NCBI GenBank assembly: GCA_964384025.1
Contig: CAYLJJ010000070.1
Location: 1-38,250 of the forward strand
Source of the DNA: CAYLJJ01 sp964384025
Lineage (GTDB): Bacteria > Myxococcota_A > Bradymonadia > UBA7976 > UBA1532
Direction of reading: 5' to 3'
DNA: 38,250 nt
The notes below the pieces were generated by a model, which saw nothing but the letters and a program-made list of their open reading frames with translations, had not been told where the DNA came from and did not search any database. Both the position numbers and the translations under genes were made by a program. Every line of letters starts with the position of its first letter. The first letter of the stretch is position 1. This document shows, in pieces, positions 32,368-38,250 of the stretch.

Positions 32368-33786
32368 ATGGATATTCGCTTCTGGGCAGCGACTGACACC
32401 GGGCTGACGCGGGACCATAATGAAGATAACTTCCTGGTAGATAAGAAGCTCAAGCTCTTTATCGTCGCTGATGGGATGGGTGGACATGCGGCTGGAGAGG
32501 TAGCCTCCTCTGTCGCGGTGCGAGAGACACGGCGCGTCATCGCTGAAGAGCGCAGCATCGTCGAAAGCTTCGATTTAGAGGACACCCCCAAAGGGAGAGT
32601 GCAGCTCCGAAACCTCCTAGAGCGGGCCCTGCTCGCTGCCTGCGCTCGAGTCTTTGAGATGGCGCAGGAGAACCCTGATCGCCGTGGCATGGGCACCACT
32701 CTTAGCCTTCTCCTCCTAGCAGGACGGCGAGGCTTTATCGCTCATGTTGGGGACAGCCGCATCTATATGAGCCGCCTGGGGAAGATCCATCAGATCACCG
32801 AGGATCATTCTTTGGTGAATGAGCTGATTCGTAGAGGTCGCCTCAAGCCTGGTGACGCCTTTGATAACCCCTATAAAAACGCGGTGACCCGCGCCGTGGG
32901 GGTCTATGAATCTGTCGAGGTTGACACGTTTGAGTTTGATCTCCTCACCGGAGACGCTTTCCTTCTCTGTTCTGATGGCCTGAGCTGCTATCTAGATAAT
33001 GCGCTGCTGCTCTCCTATCTCTCAGACACGAACATACGAGAGATCCCCGAGCGTTTCATCAAGCATGCCAATAACTCTGGCGGCAAGGACAACATCACCG
33101 CCATCGTCATCCAGCTGCCTGAGGAGCAGGGAGAGCAGGCTCTGGAGCGGATGGCTGAGGTTAGACAGCAGATCGACACCCTACGTATGATCCCTCTCCT
33201 GAAATATCTGAACTATAAAGATCTGGTGAAGGTGAAGGGGATCACCCAAAGACGCAGCTTTGAGGCGGGAGAGATCCTCTTCAAAGAGAATACTCGCAGT
33301 GACACCCTCTATATCCTCTTGGAGGGGCGTGTTCAGCTCAGCAAGGGGGAGAGCCTTCTGACAGAGTTGGAGCCTGGCAGTCACTTTGGAGAGATGGCGA
33401 TGGTAGACAAGGCCCCTCGTTCAGCGACCGCCAGCGCTCTAGGGCCGATCAAGACCTTGCTTATCCAACGCAGCGCTTTTTATGAGCTGATGCGCAGCGA
33501 TCCAGTCCTCTCCGTGAAATTAATGTGGAGCTTTGTACAGGTGCTCAATATCCGCCTGCGCATCAGTAACCAGGAGCTGATGGTGGCGCGAGAGACGATT
33601 GAGCAGCAGCACCGGAGCCAAAGCGAACCGATCTTGACAGAGATGCCTCCTCTGATGGTGGGGATCTCCAGGTCGCTGCCTGTAAGCGTTACTGACGAAT
33701 TGGTCCCTGGTTTCCTCTACACCGAAGCTGAGCAAGGCACAGATCCGCTCCTCCACGCTGAAGAGGAGCACCAAAGTGAAGGGTGA
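32368..33786 (+). CDS. PP2C-type Ser/Thr phosphatase fused to a cyclic-nucleotide-binding domain
   Basis: 472 residues. Residues 5-250 are a PPM/PP2C phosphatase with metal aspartates in HNEDNF (Asp20), VADGMGGH (Asp35), CSDGL (Asp203) and GGKDNIT (Asp240-241). Residues 275-400 are a cNMP-binding beta-roll with an intact phosphate-binding cassette, GSHFGEMAMVDKAPRSAT (337-354). The last 70 residues are polar and flexible. This suggests a phosphatase gated by cAMP or cGMP that would oppose Hanks-type kinases, including perhaps the one at 26232; the link is inferred. It is overlapped or closely followed by the next gene, and the upstream neighbour is the sigma-54 activator. Confidence 0.93.
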   Translation: MDIRFWAATDTGLTRDHNEDNFLVDKKLKLFIVADGMGGHAAGEVASSVAVRETRRVIAEERSIVESFDLEDTPKGRVQLRNLLERALLAACARVFEMAQENPDRRGMGTTLSLLLLAGRRGFIAHVGDSRIYMSRLGKIHQITEDHSLVNELIRRGRLKPGDAFDNPYKNAVTRAVGVYESVEVDTFEFDLLTGDAFLLCSDGLSCYLDNALLLSYLSDTNIREIPERFIKHANNSGGKDNITAIVIQLPEEQGEQALERMAEVRQQIDTLRMIPLLKYLNYKDLVKVKGITQRRSFEAGEILFKENTRSDTLYILLEGRVQLSKGESLLTELEPGSHFGEMAMVDKAPRSATASALGPIKTLLIQRSAFYELMRSDPVLSVKLMWSFVQVLNIRLRISNQELMVARETIEQQHRSQSEPILTEMPPLMVGISRSLPVSVTDELVPGFLYTEAEQGTDPLLHAEEEHQSEG

Positions 33787-33794
33787 TTAAGGCG

Positions 33795-34526
33795 ATGAAG
33801 AAGTGGCTCAAACGTGAGTTCGTGCTCAAGGTGATGAAGAGGTGCCTCCAGCGCAAATGCATACTCCCTGTGGGGATCCTCTTTGGGCTCCTTGCTCTGC
33901 TCTGGACCGTCTCCTTGGTTCAGGCTCCTCGCCTTCAAAGTAGGGGAGGGCTCTTAATCTTCTCTGACGATTTCGAGCGGGGCTCTCCGGGCGAAGATTA
34001 TCTTCAAGGTGCTGCTGACACCGGGTGGACAGCAGGCTCCTGGCGTATCGAGGAGGGGAAGCTTAAGGCGGAGAAGATCCATAACGCAGCGCTCTGGCTC
34101 AAGCGTCCTCTCCCGGAAAAGGTCCGCGTTGAGTTTGACGCTCGGGCTCTTGCACAGGAGGGAGATGTAAAATGTGAGATTTTTGGGGATGGTCTCACTC
34201 ATCAGAGCGGCTACATCCTGATCCATGGAGGCTGGAACAACAGCATCAACATCATTGCGCGCAGAGATGAGCACGCTGAGGATCGTAAAGAGGATCGTCG
34301 CTGCTATTCTAGGGCAGGCAGCAAGCGCAAAACCTGCGTTGAGCCCGATGTTGATTATCACTGGGCTGTTGAACGCCGCGATGATGTGGTGGAGTGGTTC
34401 TTGGATGGGCGGCTCTTTCTGCGTTATCCCGATAAGCACCCAGTACGGGGGCTTCATTTTGCCTTCAACAACTGGGAGGCCCCTGTCCTCTTTGACAATC
34501 TGCGAATCTACGATCTCTCAAAATAG
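33795..34526 (+). CDS. Membrane-anchored concanavalin/LamG-like protein
   Basis: 243 residues from the ATG at 33795; a GTG at 33783 would overlap the phosphatase stop by four bases and is equally possible. A basic N-terminus leads into one transmembrane helix (ILPVGILFGLLALLWTVSLV, about residues 19-40), with the rest outside the cytoplasm. The mature part reads as a beta-sandwich (LIFSDDFERGSPGEDYLQ, GSWRIEEGKLKAEK, VRVEFDARA, WFLDGRLFLRYPDKHP, LFDNLRIYDL), similar to concanavalin-like or glycoside-associated modules. No catalytic motif is seen. Its coupling to the PP2C-cNMP gene suggests a sensory or carbohydrate-binding partner of that signalling unit. Confidence 0.8.
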   Translation: MKKWLKREFVLKVMKRCLQRKCILPVGILFGLLALLWTVSLVQAPRLQSRGGLLIFSDDFERGSPGEDYLQGAADTGWTAGSWRIEEGKLKAEKIHNAALWLKRPLPEKVRVEFDARALAQEGDVKCEIFGDGLTHQSGYILIHGGWNNSINIIARRDEHAEDRKEDRRCYSRAGSKRKTCVEPDVDYHWAVERRDDVVEWFLDGRLFLRYPDKHPVRGLHFAFNNWEAPVLFDNLRIYDLSK

Positions 34527-34563
34527 GCTCCGCTCTCCTGGTTGGCTCCTCCGGATGGCCTGA

Positions 34564-34593
34564 ACCTGGGCCGCTTTGCTTCTCAAACCAGGT
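34564..34593 (+). other. Leader hairpin upstream of rimP (possible alternative structure)
   Basis: ACCTGG (34564-34569) pairs with CCAGGT (34588-34593). A second CCTGG lies at about 34666-34670, just before the terminator stem, and could pair with the same CCAGG. This would allow alternative folding of the leader, but I have not computed energies. Confidence 0.3.
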
Positions 34594-34674
34594 GTAGGAT
34601 TAAGGCAGTTCTCGCTTGAAGCCTGCTCCTACCCATGATAAGAGGCGCTCCACTTCACCGGTTGATCCTGGGGA

Positions 34675-34700
34675 AGGGCTCTTTTGAGCCCTCTTTTTTT
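34675..34700 (+). terminator. rimP: Intrinsic terminator just upstream of rimP, candidate attenuator
   Basis: AGGGCTC (34675-34681), TTTT loop, GAGCCCT (34686-34692), one C, then seven T residues (34694-34700). It is a seven-pair perfect stem with a U-tract, ending 11 bases before the rimP ATG. If transcription of rimP-nusA-infB starts upstream of it, some regulated readthrough is needed. Confidence 0.75.
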
Positions 34701-34711
34701 GTCGAGGATAC

Positions 34712-35206
34712 ATGGGAGAGATCTATATCGGAGCTGCTGCTCAGGGAACGCCTGCTCGCGTTCGAGCGCTCCTAGCTCCGATGGTTGAGAGCGCTGGTTT
34801 TGAACTCCTGGGTGTTGAGCTGCTCAACGAGGGCAGACGCCCCATCCTTTGGGTCTACATTGATCATTCCGAGGGAGTAAACATCCGTGATTGTGCTCGC
34901 CTGAGCCCAGAAATATCGGCTGCTCTCGACACTGATGATCCGCTCACGGGGACCTATGAACTTAGAGTCTCTTCTCCTGGATTGGACCGCCCTTTGATGA
35001 GCGCGACCCACTTTCAGCGCGCTCTAGGTCAGAAGGTGAAGGTTCAACTCTTAACCGCGCTGCGTGGTCGTCGAAAATTTACTGGGACCATCCTGGGCGT
35101 GGAGGCTGCGCGGCTTAAGATCCGCTGCTCGGATGGGGAACAGCTTATCCCCCTGGAAGCGATCCGTCATGCACGCCTTCAGGTCGAAGTAAACATCGGT
35201 CGCTGA
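34712..35206 (+). CDS. rimP: Ribosome maturation factor RimP
   Basis: 164 residues. Needed for 30S subunit maturation. N-terminal domain motifs GFELLGVELLNEGRRPILWV and IRDCARLSPEISAALD, then the family signature YELRVSSPGLDRPL (near residues 87-100), are present, and the C-terminal SH3-like barrel follows (FTGTILGVEAARLKIRC). GAGG lies five bases before the ATG. It is the first gene of the conserved rimP-nusA-ylxR-infB cluster and sits directly behind the terminator hairpin. Confidence 0.96.
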   Translation: MGEIYIGAAAQGTPARVRALLAPMVESAGFELLGVELLNEGRRPILWVYIDHSEGVNIRDCARLSPEISAALDTDDPLTGTYELRVSSPGLDRPLMSATHFQRALGQKVKVQLLTALRGRRKFTGTILGVEAARLKIRCSDGEQLIPLEAIRHARLQVEVNIGR

Positions 35207-35225
35207 GACTCGGTCTGGGGTACAT

Positions 35226-36818
35226 ATGGAACTCAACCTGAATCATGTCATTGAGCAGGTCGCCAAAGATAAGGGTATTGACAAAGAAGCCCTTCAGGAG
35301 ACCTTAGAACAGGCGATCCTTCAAGCTGCTAAGAAGGTCTTTGGCCTAGAACGAGAGATCGAGGCTCAATACAATCAGTCTGAAGGCGTCGTTGAACTCT
35401 TTCAGATTATCCGTGTTACGGATGAAATCAGTGATCCTTATAATGAACTCACGCTAGAGGAGGCTGAGGAGCACGGTCTTGACGCTGAGATGGGCGATGA
35501 GCTGCTCTTTCAGATCTTCTATCTGCCTAAGGATATCAAGAAGGCACGAGATCAAGATGAGCGTTACGGCGACATTCTCCAACTCAAGTCTCAACGCTCC
35601 AGCTTTGGTCGAATCGCGGCTCAGACTGCCAAGCAGGTGATTACACAACGTATTCGTGAAGCGGAGCGTGACAACGTCTACAGCGAATATATCGATCGCA
35701 AAGGTGAGCTGATCACCGGGATCGTGCGTCGCTTTGAGCGAGGCAATATCATCATCGACCTGGGGCGCGCTGAGGCGATCCTACCCATACGAGAGCAGGT
35801 GCCCAGAGAGTCCTATCGTCCTGGAGATCGCGTCCAAGCCTATGTCTTGGATGTGCAGAGGAATGTAAAAGGCCCTCAGATCGTGATGTCCAGGACCTCT
35901 CCTGGACTGCTGATCAAGCTCTTTGAGATGGAGGTGCCTGAGATTTACGAGGGAGTTGTCCGTATCGAAACGGCAGCACGTGAGCCTGGGAGTCGCGCTA
36001 AGATCGCGGTCTCCAGTCGCGATCCCGATGTTGATCCTGTGGGCGCCTGTGTAGGGATGAAGGGCTCTCGAGTCCAAGCTGTGGTTCAGGAGCTGCGGGG
36101 AGAGAAGATCGATATCGTTCCCTACAGCGAGGACCCCGCGCGTTTCGTCTGCAACGCCATCCAGCCCGCTGAGGTCTCTCGTGTCCTTATCGATGAGGAG
36201 ACCTTTACGATGGAGCTGATCGTCCCTGATGATCTGCTCAGTCAAGCGATTGGCCGTCGGGGTCAGAACGTGCGTCTGGCCAGCCAGCTTTCGGGTTGGA
36301 AGATCGATATCCACTCCGAGAGCAAGATCTTGGAGTTGGAGGAGGAGGCTCGTGAAGCCCTCTCTGCCCTGGAAGGGATCGACGCGGAGCACATCGACAC
36401 TCTCTGGCGTCTGGGTTATCGTTCCCTTGAACATATCCTCAACACCTCTGAGGAGGAGCTGGCCAACATCCCAGGCATCAACTTGGAACGAGCCCAACGC
36501 CTCCGCCAAGGAGCTGAAGAGCTGCTCCGACGCAAGGAGCGCGGTGAAGATATTCGACCGCGTATCCCCTTCCCTGAGGGCTTTGATCCTGAGGTGGAGT
36601 GGAACCGTTGGCCGACAGATTCAGAGGTCCTCAAGCGAGAGCTCTTTGATGCCTGTATGCGTTTGGGGCGCTTCACTCTAGAGCAGCTCTCATCGGAGAG
36701 CCCTGAGGCCTTCGCCGAGCTGCTGGGAGTGGAGCCTGAGCAGACCGTCGATATCATCTATGCTGCTCGTGAGGTCGTCGCGGCTGAGCAGGCAGCGAGG
36801 GAGCTACACAGCGAGTGA
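35226..36818 (+). CDS. nusA: Transcription termination/antitermination factor NusA
   Basis: 530 residues. The N-terminal domain binds RNA polymerase (residues 1-130). An S1 domain follows (GELITGIVRRFERGNIIID and onward, 150-220), then two KH domains (GACVGMKGSRVQAVVQEL and DDLLSQAIGRRGQNVRLA, both with the GxxG motif). A helix-hairpin-helix segment is near 395-440 (LANIPGINLERAQRLRQGAE). The C-terminal 80 residues are an extra acidic region with a second helical repeat-like segment (FAELLGVEPEQTVDIIYAAR). It promotes pausing, termination and antitermination. Its product may act on the terminator just upstream of the operon, as in other autoregulated nusA operons. It overlaps the next gene by four bases. 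Confidence 0.96.
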   Translation: MELNLNHVIEQVAKDKGIDKEALQETLEQAILQAAKKVFGLEREIEAQYNQSEGVVELFQIIRVTDEISDPYNELTLEEAEEHGLDAEMGDELLFQIFYLPKDIKKARDQDERYGDILQLKSQRSSFGRIAAQTAKQVITQRIREAERDNVYSEYIDRKGELITGIVRRFERGNIIIDLGRAEAILPIREQVPRESYRPGDRVQAYVLDVQRNVKGPQIVMSRTSPGLLIKLFEMEVPEIYEGVVRIETAAREPGSRAKIAVSSRDPDVDPVGACVGMKGSRVQAVVQELRGEKIDIVPYSEDPARFVCNAIQPAEVSRVLIDEETFTMELIVPDDLLSQAIGRRGQNVRLASQLSGWKIDIHSESKILELEEEAREALSALEGIDAEHIDTLWRLGYRSLEHILNTSEEELANIPGINLERAQRLRQGAEELLRRKERGEDIRPRIPFPEGFDPEVEWNRWPTDSEVLKRELFDACMRLGRFTLEQLSSESPEAFAELLGVEPEQTVDIIYAAREVVAAEQAARELHSE

Positions 36819-37429
36819 GGGGGAGCCGTCGTCACCAGCGTGCGGCGAGACCTTCACGTCGCGGGATGCGCAGCTGTATCGCCTGCCGAGGGGCTCGTCC
36901 TCGGGGAGAGCTGTTGCGCCTCGTGTGTGATCCTCAAGGGAAGATCTATGTTGATCGGGATCTACGCGCGCCCGGTAGAGGGGCCCATCTCTGCTACTCT
37001 GCTCGCTGCCTTGAGGCGGCGATTCAGCGTAAGGCCTTTAACCGAGCTTTTCAGCGGAACATCCAAGCCTTTGACTTGGAGACCCTGCGAGGCTGGGTTT
37101 TAGAGGCGATTAAGGCGCGCATTTTTGACGCTCTCTCTCTGGCGCGCCGAGGGCAAACCGCCCTCTCCGGGACAGATCCCCTGCTTCGGGGGATGCAGAA
37201 GGTGAAGCTGCTGCTCCTGGCTGAAGATGGAGCCCAGGGCTCTTTGGATCGGCTCCTTCGCCGCGCCAGAGCCCTTGAAATCCCCATATATCGCTATGGG
37301 GAGGCGACCCTCCTGGGAAAAAGCCAGGGAAAGGGCCGCCGAATCGCCATCGGACTGATTCAGTCTGGAGTGGCAGAGCGATTGAAACTGGAGTTTCAGC
37401 GCCGTGACCGGGTTTTGGTTGCGGCCTAA
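36815..37429 (+). CDS. ylxR: YlxR (DUF448) RNA-binding protein fused to a YlxQ/L7Ae-like domain
   Basis: 204 residues from a GTG that overlaps the nusA stop by four bases; an ATG at 36866 is an alternative. Residues 18-95 are the YlxR fold: RSCIACRGARPRGELLRLV with the GRGAHLCYSARCLEAA motif. Residues 125-204 match the L7Ae-like YlxQ pattern (KLLLLAEDGAQGSLDRLLRR, EIPIYRYGEATLLGKSQGKG, RIAIGLI). The fusion of the two small ribosome-associated proteins is seen in several deltaproteobacterial relatives. Probably an RNA-binding or nucleoid-associated factor in the operon. A short gap with a GACGGC/GCCGTC hairpin (37464-37478) separates it from infB. Confidence 0.9.
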   Translation: MRGSRRHQRAARPSRRGMRSCIACRGARPRGELLRLVCDPQGKIYVDRDLRAPGRGAHLCYSARCLEAAIQRKAFNRAFQRNIQAFDLETLRGWVLEAIKARIFDALSLARRGQTALSGTDPLLRGMQKVKLLLLAEDGAQGSLDRLLRRARALEIPIYRYGEATLLGKSQGKGRRIAIGLIQSGVAERLKLEFQRRDRVLVAA

Positions 37430-37463
37430 ATGGAAAAGCCGATAGATCACCATTCGGCTGCCG

Positions 37464-37478
37464 GACGGCTCGGCCGTC
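37464..37478. other. Short perfect hairpin between ylxR and infB
   Basis: GACGGC and GCCGTC pair around a TCG loop, 16 bases before the infB ATG. There is no U-tract, so it is not an intrinsic terminator. It may affect translation initiation or be incidental. Confidence 0.35.
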
Positions 37479-37494
37479 GAAGGTGGGAGAAGGC

Positions 37495-38223
37495 ATGGCC
37501 AAGAGAGTCTTCGAGGTCGCGAAAGAGCTGGGCATCGATCATCGCCGGCTTATGGACAAGTGCGATGAACTGAATATCCAGGTCCGCAATTATATGGCGC
37601 AGCTCTCAACAGCTGACATCAGTCGCCTACGCACGGCTGTGCTGGCTGGAAAAGCTCAACGAGAGGAGCAGGTTCGCGCTCCAGGTGTGAGGGTACGCCG
37701 CCAATCTGGCCAGCGCTCTCCAAGCACCTCTGCTCGAAAAGCAGGAGCGCAGAGAACCGAGAGCCCTCAAAGCGGCTCCTCGCCACCCGCGAGGCCGCCC
37801 CAGCCTAAGCGAGAGCCTCGCACAACTCAGCGTTATGGACGCAGAGAGGAGAGGGCCAAGATCCTCTCCAAACCCGGCGGAGCTTCCCAGGCAAGGCAGC
37901 CCAGGCGACCTAGAGAAGAGCCCGTTCGCGCGAGGATCCTCTCTAAACCAAGCAGCCCCAAGCCTGCCGCTAAGCGTCCAGAGGCTCAGCCTGCTGCTAA
38001 GCGTCCAGAAGCTCAGCCTGCTGCTAAGCGTCCAGAAGCTCAGCCTGCCGCTAAGCGTCCAGAGACTCAGCCTGCCGCTAAGCGTCCAAAGGCTAAGCCT
38101 GTCGCCAAGCGACCAGACGCAAAGCCTGCAGCCAAGCGCCCAGAGGCCACGCCTGCCGCCAAGCGCCCACCGGCGCCGACTGCCACACAGCCCCCAGACG
38201 CGCCGCCTCCCGCCCCGTCGTAG
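37495..38223 (+). CDS. infB: Translation initiation factor IF-2, N-terminal part with apparent frameshift near the right edge
   Basis: 242 residues are in frame, then TAG at 38221-38223. A GTG at 37483 is in frame too, but ATG 37495 has GGGAGAAGG upstream and MAKRVFEVAKELGIDHRRLM is the expected IF-2 start. Residues 1-55 are the IF2-N helical domain. The rest is a basic Lys/Arg/Pro/Ala-rich linker including eight nine-residue units of the PAAKRPEAQ type. IF-2 must continue into a GTPase domain outside the window. After the stop, another frame (mod 3 = 0) reads VVEPEHKVGGA to the edge, which looks like the true continuation, so one base is probably missing (or two extra) near 38190-38215. Confidence 0.85.
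   Translation: MAKRVFEVAKELGIDHRRLMDKCDELNIQVRNYMAQLSTADISRLRTAVLAGKAQREEQVRAPGVRVRRQSGQRSPSTSARKAGAQRTESPQSGSSPPARPPQPKREPRTTQRYGRREERAKILSKPGGASQARQPRRPREEPVRARILSKPSSPKPAAKRPEAQPAAKRPEAQPAAKRPEAQPAAKRPETQPAAKRPKAKPVAKRPDAKPAAKRPEATPAAKRPPAPTATQPPDAPPPAPS
37963..38178 (+). repeat. infB: Eight 27-bp tandem repeats in the infB linker
   Basis: Nine-codon units: PAAKRPEAQ three times, then PAAKRPETQ, PAAKRPKAK, PVAKRPDAK, PAAKRPEAT, PAAKRPPAP. At DNA level the first four are nearly identical (CCTGCTGCTAAGCGTCCAGA type). The array is a variable-number tandem repeat inside a disordered linker and a likely place for replication slippage or assembly error. Confidence 0.9.
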
Positions 38224-38250
38224 AGCCGGAACACAAGGTCGGTGGCGCCG

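Noticed and set aside
34527..34674. tRNA gene in the rimP leader (as in the metY-rimP arrangement of E. coli)
   Set aside because: No TTCGA-type T-arm, no 7-bp acceptor stem and no anticodon arm could be drawn.
35781..36509. 242-codon minus-strand frame inside nusA
   Set aside because: It is antisense to the conserved KH domains of NusA and resembles no family.
37963..38178. CRISPR array
   Set aside because: The repeats are contiguous, in frame, without spacers, and encode a Pro/Ala/Lys linker.
1..38250. Mobile elements, prophage, restriction or toxin-antitoxin defence island
   Set aside because: No transposase, integrase, phage structural, restriction or toxin gene was recognised; the genes are mostly housekeeping, metabolic or signalling types.

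Overview
The window looks like a chromosomal segment of a Myxococcota or Bradymonadales-like bacterium (formerly Deltaproteobacteria). This is inferred from moderately high GC, Ser/Thr kinases with beta-propeller sensor tails, PP2C phosphatases, many lipoproteins, CNGIDDDCDG-type putative metal-binding motifs and dense gene packing. No rRNA, tRNA, CRISPR array, insertion sequence, integrase or prophage gene is visible. No gene-free stretch exceeds about 250 bases.

Layout. Positions 3-1067: 3' end of an unrecognised gene. 1074-2423 (-): lysine 2,3-aminomutase. 2676-3464: lipoprotein. 3521-5071 (-): a protein with an IF2-N-like domain, a long coiled coil and a Cys-rich, possibly DUF2325-like C-terminus. 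5147-7767: a lipoprotein, a secreted ComEC-type metallo-beta-lactamase fused to a ComEA-type helix-hairpin-helix, and two small cyclic-nucleotide-binding-fold proteins. 7847-9999: DUF47/PhoU-like protein plus a Pit phosphate transporter. 9965-11788 (-): GH5-like lipoprotein without its expected catalytic glutamates. 11997-18822: a six-gene, translationally coupled arginine operon of the Xanthomonas type, running through N-acetylcitrulline. 18819-23384 (-): a 1521-residue lipoprotein with four FGE/sulfatase-modifying-factor-like domains. 23493-24014 (-): gamma-carbonic-anhydrase-like protein. 24123-26045: HtpG, preceded by a possible heat-shock promoter. 26046-26231: two strong inverted-repeat structures. 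26232-29312: kinase with a degenerate cyclase domain and a beta-propeller cut by an in-frame TAG. 29474-31154: nitroreductase, ArsC/LMW-phosphatase-like protein and an NrdG-like radical SAM protein (-). 31248-34526: sigma-54 activator lacking a receiver, PP2C phosphatase fused to a cNMP domain, and a membrane-anchored concanavalin-like protein. 34712 to the right edge: rimP-nusA-ylxR/ylxQ-infB, preceded by an intrinsic terminator that suggests attenuation.

How the genes work together. The arginine operon makes N-acetylglutamate and N-acetylglutamyl phosphate (ArgB/A fusion), then the semialdehyde (ArgC). An aminotransferase encoded elsewhere (ArgD) would make N-acetylornithine, which is carbamoylated (ArgF'), deacetylated to citrulline (ArgE') and converted to arginine (ArgG, ArgH). 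The right-hand operon is the conserved transcription/translation-factor cluster. Several genes form a phospho- and nucleotide-signalling theme (kinase, PP2C-cNMP, two cNMP proteins), but nothing in the sequence proves they interact.

Most unusual items: the multi-FGE lipoprotein; the GH5 pseudoenzyme; the kinase with a degenerate cyclase domain and an amber stop in its last propeller blade; the IF2-N/coiled-coil protein; and an apparent frameshift in infB at the right edge.
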